DNA of 64,000 bases from Sialis fuliginosa. Taxonomy: Eukaryota > Arthropoda > Insecta > Megaloptera > Sialidae. The notes under the pieces were generated by a model, which worked only from the letters and a program-made list of their open reading frames with translations, searched no databases and was not told where the DNA came from. Below are positions 37,400-49,534 of this stretch, piece by piece. The DNA is taken from contig OY540815.1 in NCBI GenBank assembly GCA_961205875.1, forward strand, positions 19,963,638-20,027,637, read 5' to 3'. How positions within the stretch are numbered: position 1 is the first letter of the stretch; the number at the start of each line of letters is the position of its first letter. The translations under genes were made by a program, and so were the position numbers.

Positions 37400-37715
37400 G
37401 CTTCTTCGCCATATCGAAGATACGAGAAGTTTTGTGATCGTTTTAAAATGAGAAAAAAAATGTTCTCCGATTTCAAAATTTTAACTTGATCTTTCCGTTT
37501 CAAGTAAAGACAAACACTTTTCGTTCCGTGTCTGTCTGTCTGTCTGTGTTGAGTGAATTCTCGTCACATGCATAACTCTTGAACCACTGAACTGATATTA
37601 ATGAAACTTGGTTGAGTGGTTGGATCTGGCTTAAGGACGGTCCAATTTTAAAATTATTGAAATCGTGAGTAAAGGGGAGGCGAGTGACATAAGTGATACC
37701 TATCAAAAATAATTT
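37400..37715 (+). repeat. Dispersed repeat family C, copy 3 (nested)
   Basis: Same order of blocks as copy 1: TATCGAAGATACGAGAAGTT, TCGTTTTAAAATGAGAAAAA, a TCTGTCTG run, CATAACTCTTGAACCACTGA, ACTGATATTAATGAAACTTG, GGCTTAAGGACGGT and AAGGGGAGGCGAGTGACA. It lies inside the TTAA-flanked element at 37091-38362. A minus-strand ORF here (37500-37706) has a counterpart in copy 4, but this reflects shared repeat sequence rather than a gene. Confidence 0.75.
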
Positions 37716-37805
37716 TATATTTCACCTTTGGAATCTTTTTCAAAAAATTACATATTTTTTTTAGTTTTTACTAGGCAAATGTTGTCTTTATGGTGTATGG
37801 AACTA

Positions 37806-37928
37806 ACAAGGGGAAGCAACGGTCCATGAGAATTTCAATGAGCTTGTGATATGTCAAACTAGAGCAAAAATAAAAAGACACGTGTCCAACAATTTGATCT
37901 CATGGACCGTGCTGTTGCTTCCCCTTGT
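37806..37928. mobile_element. 123-bp short inverted-repeat element
   Basis: ACAAGGGGAAGCAAC followed by GGTCCATGAG at the left is mirrored by CTCATGGACC and GTTGCTTCCCCTTGT at the right (the right arm has five extra bases, GTGCT). The centre is about 70 bp. It is nested in the piggyBac-like element. Confidence 0.7.
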
Positions 37929-38640
37929 AAGTAATACCAACAACAAAATTTGAATGAATTCGTTCAGATTGTTTCGATTAAACATACATTGTCCGTTTCT
38001 TTGTGTATCTCCCCTACTGACTAAAACGAATTTAGAAACTGTAATAAACATGGGTTGCAATCCAACCCTTCTAGAGATGTCCCACCTTCATCATGTTAAA
38101 TAAGTTATTATCAAGTTTGCTGTGAAATTCATTACTTTAGTAGGCCTACACACGAGACGAGAACTAGATAAGTATCGTCTCGTTTCAGTTTTTCTTTCGA
38201 ATTATTTTAAAACTGACTGATTTCGTTTTATGAAAATCGAAGCATTTCCTTTAAAAATTAAGCTCGTGTATCATTTATTTTATTTTTTAAGCAGCTTGTA
38301 TTTACGAGTGGTTTTAAAAAAATGAACATAAATTGTTAAAGCGCTGCCTAAGGAAGGGTTAAAACAATATATTATATATTAAATGTAGGTATATGTACAT
38401 ATACGTCGTATGTTTTTGGATTTTCAATTATAATCTAATAGCGAAGAGTAATTTTTAACACTTTTCTTATACCGCTCGTGCGTCCATTAATCTTTTTTAA
38501 TGGAACCTTTGTTGGGAACAGTTTTTTTGTTTTGCACACTTTTTGTTATTTATATTACTTTGGTACATTTGGGGTGTTAACAATGACAAATGAAGCTTCA
38601 TGGTATAATTTTTAAAGAACTGAATTATTATTAGAGATAC

Positions 38641-38874
38641 TAGGGAGTTCCGTATCCGAAACTATTGGATATCTAAAATATTTTGACCTTCGAAACTAAA
38701 ACCGTATCCAAAAAGATTTTCTACTCGTTGTTTGAGCCCAGAGTAACAAACTGCGGGCAAAAACAAATACTGAGTAATAAAAATCTGTATCTGAAACCAT
38801 ATCCGAGATAATTTCGTATCTGAAACCGACCCCCTCCCCACCACAAATCCGATATATTTTCCGTAACAACCCTG
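38641..38874. mobile_element. Possible hAT-like element, ends only partly matched
   Basis: The left TAGGGAGTTCCGTATCC and the inverse of the right, CAGGGTTGTTACGGA, are related. The interior repeats words like CGTATCTGAAACC and CCATATCCGAGATA, comparable to the AACCGAAAACCGG style of the element at 44595. No 8-bp duplication can be found (AGAGATAC versus AATACATA), so the boundaries are uncertain. Confidence 0.4.
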
Positions 38875-39488
38875 AATACATATATGTATATCTGTTATAT
38901 AATTCTTAATACTTATAAATATCCCATCCTATAAATATCTGGTTATGCCACTGTTAGTAACTGTCATAAGTAGGAATATCTCACATCATAATATAAACCT
39001 AAAATAGCAAAACTTTAAACAATTGTGTGGAATGAGTTTTTATCTTTCAAATACTTAAATGTGGGGATTAAATGGAAATACTTATATCTGATATATATTT
39101 CCAGTAAAGTAGGAGAGTTGTTTTACCCACTCGGTAAATAGTTAGTCTTTATGTATGTATAAGTGAAGAAATTGTTTATTTTTACAGAAATGCAATTTTA
39201 TTTACAAAAAACATGTAGTTGTCGAATCACATGTTGCAGATGTTACAGACGTAGACAGTTCTGAAACATTTTTGTAAAAGCAGTGGATATACGTATAGAG
39301 TTGATATAAAAAGTATTAGTAGATTACTGACAGATGTGTCTGCAGATGTCAATCGATTTTATCGCCAGGTCATCGTTTATAGGGTTTCAAGTGTTATGTA
39401 TAATATACGTGCCGGTTTTACCGCCAAAAATGACAAGATACATGATTTGACAAGTAACTGATTGCACAAACCCACAAAGAAGGTCATG

Positions 39489-39636
39489 TACAGGGTGGGG
39501 CAGAATAAAGAGCGATTCTGAAAAGAGTGTCAAAAAAAAACAATTAATTTTTACAAATTTTATTTTCACCACCGATAGCTCCCTCCCATCGGCACAGCAC
39601 TTTTAAAAATCGCTCGTTATTCTGCCCCACTCTGTA
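39489..39636. mobile_element. 148-bp MITE, TACAGGGTGGGGCAGAATA ends
   Basis: The left end TACAGGGTGGGGCAGAATA continues AGAGCGATT. The inverse of the right end reads TACAGAGTGGGGCAGAATAA, then CGAGCGATTTTTAAAAG. The arms are about 40 bp and TA is at both extremities. No open frame. Confidence 0.75.
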
Positions 39637-40239
39637 CTTTAGCCTCCACGGCCTGTTATAATTTTTTTACCTAATCTAAGGAATGCCTTTTGAAATCAGA
39701 CTTTTTTTCTTCAATTTTCTTTATTTTGTATCGCTGTATGACCATTTTTGATCAAGTTATGAAGAAAAGACTTTTTAATTTTTAAATCTGCCCCTTGATT
39801 TTGTTTTTCATAATTCGTTCTTTAATCGCAAATATCTCGGTCGAAAAAGTCGTACAGCGACACAAAAAAAACAAATTGAAGAGAAAAATTATTAGATTTG
39901 ATCAATCAATATCATGGTCTATGAAGATTCTTACAATTGATATAAATATTACATTTATTTACAATTTTTTAACGTTATCGATAAGCGAGATTTTTTATTG
40001 TTAAATTATTTTTCAGCGCCCAAAAATACGTAAGAAAAAAATAAGACCTTGTATTATTGTATATAGCATTATTTTCTGCAAAAGATTTTAATGTATTTTT
40101 TGTATTCTCCGATTCAACTTCGCGCATTTTACTTTATACAAGTCCACAGCATCTTATCAATGACAAATTGTAATTCGGTTTGTTAATTACAATATATACA
40201 ATAAATATAACTCATAACTTCAACTTAAATATATATATT

Positions 40240-40308
40240 TGTTGTTTTCGAGTCGTTGTTCAACCACGTTGAACGGACGATTAAACGGATTTAAAGAAGA
40301 AAACAACA
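40240..40308. repeat. Two-tier inverted repeat (hairpin)
   Basis: Outer arms TGTTGTTTTC (40240-40249) and GAAAACAACA (40299-40308) enclose a tight inner hairpin, GTTCAAC-CAC-GTTGAAC (40258-40274). It stands alone in AT-rich DNA. It could be an RNA hairpin or a degenerate element; nothing supports transcription. Confidence 0.45.
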
Positions 40309-43300
40309 AAGGGTGGGATGAACAAAATATTCGTACAAAATATAACACATATTTATTCGTAAATTTATAAAGTACTTAATAATACCTACTGCTATTTGCA
40401 GTTTCATGCTTGTATCCTTTTTGTTCCTTATGCTAATTTATTTATGTTCATTGTTATATATATAATTAACCGGAAATAATATATTCTTGCTATTACGATG
40501 TCGTTAAATATCATTTAAATTATTATAAACGATGGTCGCTGTTGAACTAAGGTGACAAAAGGACTGTAAACCGAAAGTAGACTTTTGTCGGTCTCGTCTC
40601 AGTCTTGAAACGGGATCGAGACAATAATAATAATTTTAACGAGATGAACCCGTCTTTTATTTTGATGAGATGAGACATAGTTGAGAGATAATTAAAAAAT
40701 ACTTTTTTATATTAATCTTAAATAACACAGGCACACAAGTATGATAATTCAGAAAAATAATTCCAATGAATTAGTTTTATGATTTTTACGTCGTTGTTCT
40801 TTTGTGTTAATTAATTAAATACTTGTTACATTTCCTTCATTAAGATTTCTGCAATAATGAATACAAATTTAAATCACTAGTGAATGTTAATTTATTAATC
40901 AATTAATTATGTATTAATTTATGCTTTCTGTTAAATTCAATGTCGCTTTAAATATACGAGTATTTATAATTTATCGTATACTTAAATCTTTAGAAGATTC
41001 TTAATACATTTATCTAAAACAAGTTTGTAGGAAAATTCGTGAACCGTTGAAAACAAATTAAAATGTCAACATGAAAAAGAAATGTTAAATTTAATAAAAA
41101 AAGTTTAGAAACTAAAATATTTCGGGAACAATAGCAAAATGTGAGAAGGACAAAAGATACATAAATATATATCTCTAGCAGAGATGGTTATAGATTTATA
41201 AATACATATACATAAATATAAAATATAATGTAGTACATAAAGGACAATTTTACTTGATTTATTGATATTTAAAAATATATTTATCATTCAGATACAAAAA
41301 TTTAATAACCATAAATGTGGGGTAAATTCCAGGGTTGGGTGAAGAAATATAACACTATTTATATTCCTTCACATTTTTAATAAAAAAAGTGCGGGGAAGG
41401 ACTCAATAAAAAATTTCATTGAATAGAACTTTGAATAAAATTGTTGCGCGACAGAAAAATAATTAATTAAAATATCGATATTTCATACTTATTATACCTT
41501 TTTATTATAAACAAAAGTAATTAGTAAAGTAAGTAATTAAAAATAAATTACTTCGAGACAGTTTTTTTATATAAAACAAAATGAAAGATGTAGAAGTACA
41601 TATCTTTTTCAAAAAAAATGTGGAGGTGTATTTTTATTAAAAACTTTCAAATTTATTTTTGTTAATTTTGTTGAAATTCAACACGACTTTAAATTACGTT
41701 GTTTATATTTTTGTACAAAAAAAATCCTATTTGATATTTGATAATTTAAACATTAATTTACTATAAAATACCTACTGGTGAATTCAAAATCAAAATAATT
41801 AAAATTGTTTGTACTTCAAATATAAAATTTCAAAAGAGAAGAGTGCTAAAAGAGAAATTTTGATTAAACTTGATATTTTTGGGTTCTCACTTTGATTACC
41901 AAATAATAAAATAACAAATGTATAAAGCTTTGTAGTTATATTTGCAAAAAATTAAAAATAACTTTTTATAGTAGGTTTTCCTCAATTAACAGTATTCACA
42001 AAGAAAACCAAGAAATGTCGGTTTTCAACAAAACGAAACCAAGCATATTAAATTAAAACAGAAAATAGATTGATCAGAGTTTCTATATTATTTATATACA
42101 TATATATGTATGTGTATATTTGCCTACACTGTAGTACATATAAATACAAAATGTACGTACACACAAATGTGACGCAAGTTTCGAGAGTTATATCATAAAT
42201 AAATAAGGAAATTACTCACATTAAACCCTGAATTTGTCATTTATTACCCTAACATATATTTAATTAATCCAATATGTGTTTATTATTTTACATCACTTAC
42301 AATTTGTTGAGAAAATTTTGTCAATTTTCCAAATATGTGTAATTAAAATTGTACTTTTCAGAAAATAAATTAATTCGATATTTTACTTTAATTACTCTAA
42401 TAATTCTCTAATAAAACTCTAAAACTGGGGTCTATTTTATTCATATACCACCCATACAGTTTTGATATATATATTTAAAAAGATTTTATGGCAAAAAACT
42501 CAAATAATAAATATATTCATAATTTAAAAAGATTATTAATAACAAGCGGACTCGCCTCAAATTCACATGGGATTTAATGTTTCATCCCCTGTCACCTATG
42601 GAGGGTTGTAATTGTTGTTTTAGCTGACCTGTTCTGCCCAAAAATAATTTGCTTATAAATCAGACCATAAATACACATTTTCGTAAATATCTCGACTCCA
42701 GCGCTACCTACTGAGTCCAAAAAATATATAAACCTAACGGAGTACCGAACGAACATATGGTGTAAATATGGTTTCAATACGTCCAGTAGTTTAGGCCTGA
42801 TGAGATCACATACATACGCATCAACGATTTAATACAACTCAATAAAATTAGCTTGAACTAATTTTACGTCAAATGTTATTATACTTTTTATAAATAAAAT
42901 ACACCCTAAAGAATATTTTTTAAACTTAATTAAAACTTAAATTTCACGGACCTAAACTAGGCTAACATAAGTAAAAATTTACGTTGAATGTAGAATTCGA
43001 CGCATTGATTTTCTCCACAAATTCAACGTTTTTGCTACATGAATATTTATTTTTGTGTTGTGTTTTGCGTCTGTTATCAACACATTCGCGTGTGTTTGTC
43101 CAATCATCCAATAAAAAATATATTCAATAATCTGCCATCATCATAACGCCTTATTTTACTGATCTTTTTTCTTTCTTTATTATATGGTTCAAGGTACATA
43201 CATATAATGAAAGTTGTTCATTTATTTTTCATTAACTATGTATCAGAAAAGAAAAATTATGGGGGCCTCGGTCAATTTATTTTGTATTGGAATAAAATAA

Positions 43301-44586
43301 AGTACAATATTATGGTCTAAAAACGAGCTACTAGAAATATTTGAAAAACGTTTCGATCAAATTAACCGTTTTGATGTTATTTGCTAAAATACACTTTTTC
43401 ACCCCTTTCTCCTCCTGCTAAACTAACTACGCTCATTGGTGTTTTGAAGAGAAGGAATAAAACTACATATGTATAAATTTTCGTTGATGAAGGAAATTTT
43501 TTTCATTTTTTTGTATTTTTCTGAATATTTTTACTATACTAAATAGGCGAGCGGATTACAGCTATTTCGAGTACACTAACAAACCAATCGACGTTCTAGT
43601 GGCTAAAAATGATTTTATTAAATTCTTTATATTTTTCTGAGAAAAAACATCTATATACATGATATTTTTTTATGCAGTCCTTCAATAGGTACACACATTT
43701 TTTTGTTTAATAAATCTAAATCTGCGTTAAAAAATCTGAAAAAATTATGTAAACTTTATTGGATTAAAATGAACATTTTTTGTCTCATATACTTTTATTT
43801 TAAATCAATAGTTTTGAAGATAAAAAATGAAATCAAAATTTAATTAGTGCTTCGGGTCTCAAAATATCAAATACGGCTCTGCGTTTCATTTTGTTGCGGT
43901 TTGAACCTCTTTTATGTCGTAAAAATAATGTGAAGCCAGCCTAGAACCGTTATGCTGGCGCAGTCTTTTTCAGAATTAAAAATTCTGCTTAGAATAAGAT
44001 TGTGTGTGGCGAGCTTAAGAAAAATAATGTCATAATTGCATGCAATTTGTCACCCAATGACATATTGTACACAAATGTGGTAAAGTATAACATTGACACA
44101 ATTCTAAACGTAAACAAATTGTGTACATACATATTATCCTTGTTCATGATGCAATGTACAGAGTACATATGTTACATACACTGCACTCGCTAAATGACTT
44201 CAATAAGTTAACTTTTGCTGACATGTTTCTGTCAAATTATCGTTGACATCTTTTGTTATATTATTATCTCTTTACTGTCGTCAATTTATCTTTAAGGATA
44301 TATAGGAAAAAACAAAAATATGACTCTTCAACAGAAAATTGTATGTATGTCAACGGTCTATCTTTACTACAGTGAAACTTCGATATAACGCTTCCGTTTA
44401 TAGCGCTATCCCGTGTATTACGCGACAAGTAAATTTATATGCAAATATTCGCGTTTTTAACGCGCAAAAGATTTTCCCCAAAAATAATTCAAATCGGTGC
44501 ATTTTTACAGAAAGAAAATACATACATACATACACACGCACAGCCGCCATTCGAAAATTAACTTTTCCTTACGTTTTGAAGGTAAT
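40309..44586. other. AT-rich stretch, mostly featureless
   Basis: I see no gene. A GTCTCGTCTCAGTC / GAGATGAGAC cluster lies at about 40585-40690 and a dispersed repeat at 42530-42860. Otherwise it is low-complexity AT sequence with microsatellite-like TATATGTATG words. Confidence 0.5.
42530..42860 (-). repeat. Dispersed repeat with ACTACTGGACGTATTGAAACC core
   Basis: On the minus strand this contains ACTACTGGACGTATTGAAAC, GGTAGCGCTGGAGTCGAGAT, AATTATTTTTGGGCAGAACA, GGTGACAGGGGATGAAACAT and GAGGCGAGTCCGCTT. The first block has the same layout as the CTACTGAACCGAT-TTGATGAAAC core of the other repeats. It is GC-richer than its surroundings. The 61-codon ORF in it is not a gene. Confidence 0.45.
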
Positions 44587-44977
44587 ACAATCAGCAGGGC
44601 TTCGAACCGGAACTGAACCGAAAACCGGAAAAACTTATATTTTGTCGGAACGAAAACCGGAACAGAACCGAAATAAAAATATCGGTTTTTACGGTTCAGT
44701 ACATGTTAAAATACGCGCGTTAACATGATCTTATTTCCCACGTCAATTGTCGTTCGGACTATCATACAAGTACCATAAAATATTCTAAATTATGGTAGAC
44801 ATTTTTTTTTTAATACAAATAATTTTTTGTTTTAATTAATCACTCGAAGCTGAACCGAAAACCGAAAAAACCGGAAAAACCGTTATTTTTTGCGGAACGA
44901 AAACCAGAACCGAACCGAAATATATCGGAACGAAAACCGAAACGAAAAAAATAACGGTTCGAAGCAATGACAATCAG
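44587..44977. mobile_element. 375-bp hAT-like element with perfect 8-bp duplication
   Basis: The body is 44595-44969. The left end CAGGGCTTCGAACCGG and the inverse of the right end, CATTGCTTCGAACCG, match except at bases 3-4. Perfect direct repeats ACAATCAG lie at 44587-44594 and 44970-44977. The interior is built of ACCGAAAACCGG, CGGAACGAAAACCGG and similar words, internally repetitive on both sides. A 129-codon ORF runs through it but is just repeat sequence read in one frame. Confidence 0.85.
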
Positions 44978-45302
44978 AATCTGCTCTTGTCTCGGATACG
45001 ATTTTTCGACAGTATTAGGTACAGTACTTCCATTTCCTTCAGAACACATGAAAATAAAAGTGATAACTACGAGTTTAATCGCTTTTTTTATTTAAACTTC
45101 TACGCACACAAAAACGTCAAAGAGGTATTCAGATCTCTAAATGTTTACAAGGTAATCAATTCCGTCGATATGAAGCTGTTTAATCAAATATATACATGTG
45201 CATTTTAGGCCGCAGATCTGTGATGATAAAAGAAATAACAAAATGTCAGATGAAAAATAAAGTATTTATAGTAGTTGAGTAAAATGTAACAGATGTGATG
45301 AG

Positions 45303-45358
45303 AGCGCCTCAGGCTAATCTGGCGCTTGTATGTGTGTGTGTGTGTGCGTATGTGTCAG
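45303..45358. repeat. Small hairpin followed by a (TG)n microsatellite
   Basis: AGCGCC-TCAGGCTAATCT-GGCGCT forms a 6-bp GC stem (45303-45326). Immediately after comes TGTATGTGTGTGTGTGTGTG, ending near 45358. Probably an ordinary microsatellite. Confidence 0.6.
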
Positions 45359-45611
45359 GACTTTGATGAACGAATATTATTATTCTTTATTTTCAGCATA
45401 CGCCCTACTTACATTTACTTGTTTCCTTTGTTTTGTTTTTACTAGAGTATATAGTTTTTAAGAACGGTTTCCAACATGATAAATATCTATTTTTAGCTTC
45501 ACTAAATCAATGTTTACGATTTTCTTTATAATGTTTTTTGAAAAACAAACTGACAATTTTTTTCATCTTTTTAGAAATAAATTAGTCAACAAAAATCGTA
45601 TGTTACACTAT

Positions 45612-45999
45612 TTAACCCTTATGTCAATAACCGCACTTTCCGACTGAATTTTTTTATCTTTTCGTAAAAATATCTTAAATTCCGGTCAGATCCTCGTTTT
45701 TTGGTCAATTTTTTATCAACTTATGCATTTTATTTTGAACTTAAATTAAAAGAAGTGAAATAAATTGAGGATCAAAGTTGATGTCCTTCAATAATTCGCT
45801 GTGCTCCGGATTTTGGGAATCCTCTAATGGTCTCTCCACAGATAATAATTCGTCTTTTGACGCAGTAGCTCCGAGAAGTCAACAAAGAAAAAATTTCTAT
45901 TCATGCGTTTCCTTAATTATATGAATTCCCCGTAAAGGTACCCGGATATCCCGGATATTGGACAACGTAGACAAGTTTGGTCATTGTCATAAGGGTTAA
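45612..45999. mobile_element. 380-bp piggyBac-like MITE with TTAA duplication
   Basis: TTAA (45612-45615) precedes CCCTTATGTCAATAACC. The right end GGTCATTGTCATAAGGG is followed by TTAA (45996-45999), giving terminal inverted repeats of about 17 bp with two mismatches. The interior has CCTCGTTTTTTGG, TGAGGATCAAAGTT and GGTACCCGGATATCCCGG, with no open frame. TTAA sites and CCCTT termini are diagnostic of piggyBac-type MITEs. Confidence 0.85.
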
Positions 46000-46785
46000 A
46001 AACATAAAAACATTTTCAAAAACTTAAAAAATCAAAATTGTGCCCTCTCCAGACTCAATAACTTTTATCTGAAATATTTTTCTGTTAGCTCAATTTTAGA
46101 AATAAAAATTCGTCATTCAAAATTAATTAATTATCATATACCTACATTTGATCAATAAATTAAATTAAATGTTTACTATTCAGTTTAGTAAACATTTAAA
46201 ATAAATATATTGATTAAATAAATGTGTATTGAATATATTCGTAACAATAAAATATTGTTTGAACTTAAAATCAATATTTTGCTATCTTAATTTCAGAATT
46301 AAATAAATCATATAATCAACGTAAGTGCAGTTTACAATAACAATTCTATATTGAATAAACATATTTGAAATCATTGATGACGAGCAATCTACATACAATT
46401 ATAAACATATTTTAATTAAACCACCCGTGTTCGTGTGGAAACAAAATTTTCTTTTGTTGTTATTCGCTTAATTCAAAAAACAAATATTATTTTTAAACGT
46501 ATTTGTTTATTTTTAAAGTACCAAGCAAATATGTTGAAACAATCGATATTTTGGAGTTACACAGTTGTCATTTGAATAAACAATTAAATTTTATTGATTT
46601 TATAAAAGCCCTAGTAAAATGTTATGTTGAATCAATCGATATTTTTATATATTTTTCATTTTTTTAAAAGCTGACCATAGATTTAAAAAAAAAATTTTTG
46701 GGCATAACTTCACTTATTCGGTGAAACCCTCTTTTTAAAGAGTATATTCCCGAGGTTTTTTCATATAATTTTCATCAAAATCTGA

Positions 46786-46841
46786 CCATGGACTTCTAAT
46801 ATACGCCACTCATTTGAGTGGCGTATATTAGAAGTCCATGG
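46786..46841. repeat. Perfect 56-bp palindrome
   Basis: Arms of 27 bases (beginning CCATGGACTTCTAATATACG and ending CCACTCA) are perfectly complementary around a 2-base centre (TT). The outermost sextet is CCATGG on both sides. No drift at all between the arms implies either recent origin or active conversion. Confidence 0.85.
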
Positions 46842-47551
46842 GAAAAATAAAAACCTTTTTAAGAAAAAAATAAAACTGACTTTAAAAGTTTATACTCATA
46901 ATTAAATTTAACAGTTTTTTTAAGCATACAAAATTGACTTAGTTTTGGACAACACGAGATCGAAACGAGACTATCAAATAATTTGATAAGACGAGAAAAA
47001 GACGATATTTTTTTTATTTTTAAGTATCGTTGAATATCTCGGTTTTAAAAGATATTAATAATTAGTAAGAATTTACTATTTCATATTAATTAATAATAAT
47101 TAAAGCAAAATGTATAAGGGTCGTTTTTATTTCAAAATTTCTTTGTTTATTTCATAAAAAACAATTAATCAAAGTTTTTACATACAAACAAAAGAATAAA
47201 AAATTGACAAACTAAATTCGTATATAGAAAATATTACAACAATGTAAACTGAATAATATTGCCATTGGCAACAATCAAACTTTTTGAATAATTATCTAAT
47301 TATTGTAAGTGTGCGTTGCGTTTACATAACGTTAAACTAATATAGGTTGGGTTAACAGGATAATTGAGTCGTTTAGAAACCAAATCCACTTATTGAACAA
47401 TTGAGAAACACAATGCTTTATAAACATGTTTTACATTCAAATATTTTTTCAGTTAATACCAAAGATATGAAATATTGAACGAGTATTTTCCAGCGAAGGA
47501 AGTACTTCATTAATACATCTGAATGACTCAATTAATTAGCTTCCTGTGAAC

Positions 47552-48034
47552 TGAGGAGCAGCAGAACAAAATTAGATATTTCCACTTCGAACTGAGGTGA
47601 CTTTTTTTTCGATTCGGTATTTTCAAATGCCATCACCGAAGATCACGGATCAAATATTGCTAAAACTCCTTTAAAAATGGAACAAAAGCTTACAAATCCA
47701 GTATAAAAAGACAGAAAAAAAATTTGTACGCACTTATAACGTTAAAATTTTACTGCCAAAATGCGCCTTATTTAATTATTATTGTTTTCTTTCATTTACA
47801 ACTTTTTGCCATTACAGATTATGATGTCACTGTGGTTCAAATGTCGATAAATCCAACTTGTAGTGGAACAAAACCGGATATCTATTTTTTTTAAGTTATG
47901 CATCTTCTAGCTTGTTCAAAATTAGGAAATTAAAAAATCTCCATTGTACGTATCTATAACCATACTCAAAATTTTTAAAAAGTACATGAAAATAGGGTAG
48001 TTACATTTATTCGGTTTTGTTCTGTTGCTCCTCA
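47552..48034. mobile_element. 483-bp MITE with TGAGGAGCA ends
   Basis: The left TGAGGAGCAGCAGAACAAAA and the inverse of the right, TGAGGAGCAACAGAACAAAA, differ by one base over 20. The interior is non-coding and the flanks show no obvious duplication. Confidence 0.7.
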
Positions 48035-49534
48035 CTGTTAATTTGAAATAATCAAAAATACATTAAGCTCTAGCTCTTTTAAAATACAGTTTTAAAAGTA
48101 ATGTAGGATGATGCTTTCTTTTAAAAAGTAATTTTTCTTTAAGAAGTTTATATTCCAAAAAACTTTTCTACGTAAACAAGACTTTTAGCAATTTATAAGT
48201 ATTCATAAATAGATTCATATATTTATATTCTAAATCGTCCATTCTTGTTTCATATCATTTTGGTTATCGATCTGAATTTGAAGTATTTATTTTTCACTCG
48301 ACTTTCAATATTTCCTTTCTTTTATTGACATCATGCCAGTGGCGGCGGGTCACGACGCGTTGTCCAACACAATTTTTGAGGCATTGAAAAGTTTTTCAAT
48401 TTTTTTTGCACATAAACAACACAATCGACATATATTTTTTAATGAGATTATATTCATAGACAAGAATGGCATTATTGATAGTTGATTAATTGTTGTCAAT
48501 TTCTGGTGTAACCGGTCCAAAAAGTGGTGCATCTATCCCGAAATGACCCTATATTTTTACTTATAGATACATATAGTAAAAGAGTATAAGCCAAATTTTT
48601 TTCGAATTCGAGATTTTGATGGAAACATTTTATTTTGACCTACTCAAAATCCATTCTGACTATTTGCAATGATGGAAAAAAAGTTCCTATTTTTAAAATC
48701 GAATTTAAAACCGGAAATGTCAAATATAATAGTAAAATGTAAATAAAATAATTTATCTATAAAATAAATGTTTAATGAAACGTTGTAGAAAAGGTTATTT
48801 TTTATAAAATAATGTTGGTACATTTTGTATATCGTTTATCCGTTAATCAGAAAATTTTGTTTTATAAATATTATAAAGTAGATACGCGTACACTCTCAGT
48901 ATTACGATTATAATAATATACAAGAAAACCCCGTGGCAACAATGGTAGCTTTTTTATATAAAATATAATTACTTTGGTTCTCTTCAGTTTCTTCAGAGAT
49001 ATGACGTCACCGGACATATTTTTTAAAATAACATCCTGTATTTTCCATTTTCTTTACATCCTTGTAAAATGTCATACAGAGCATTATTTAATTTTACAAT
49101 AACGACAGTATTAAATTCGTTTAACAAATAGTTATTTCCATTTGAGTAATTAAATAATTTTAATTGTTTAATCAATGCAGAATAACGCTTACTAATCACG
49201 CATAATGAACGTACGGCCTCACCGCAAATTATACCATCCATTTAAACAACATGTAACATAATAACAACTAGTGCGTTTAATTGTTTGTATGTATTTACTA
49301 ATTTTTCAAACGCCAACATTGTTTTTTTTTTTTTTTTTTGTTACGTTATATTTTAACACTTTCCGGCACAACAACTATAACCAAACTACCCAGGAAGGTT
49401 TAGACAAGTATAACAAACGTAGAGCTGATAACTTAAAGTATATAAGCATTCATGATGAAATGAATAGACATTCTTATAAACTCACTAGCATAGGACACGA
49501 AATATATAGTCCTACCCTTTTGTAAATTTATTAC

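Larger units (their letters stand above)
37091..38362. mobile_element. 1.26-kb non-autonomous piggyBac-like element
   Basis: TTAA (37091-37094) precedes CCCTTCCTTAGACA. The right end, reverse-complemented, is CCCTTCCTTAGGCA and is followed by TTAA (38359-38362). TTAA target sites with CCCTT-type termini fit the piggyBac superfamily. The interior has no DDD transposase; it holds a family C repeat (37400-37715) and a smaller inverted repeat (37806-37928), so it is a composite or was later invaded. Confidence 0.7.

Noticed and set aside
37500..37706. Minus-strand ORF with a counterpart in family C copy 4 (61049-61315)
   Set aside because: The similarity comes from the shared repeat, whose copies differ by frame-breaking changes, not from a conserved protein.
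44339..44728. 129-codon ORF, the longest in the window
   Set aside because: Its last part runs through the ACCGAAAACCGG repeats of the hAT-like element at 44595, and the rest shows no domain or coding-like composition.
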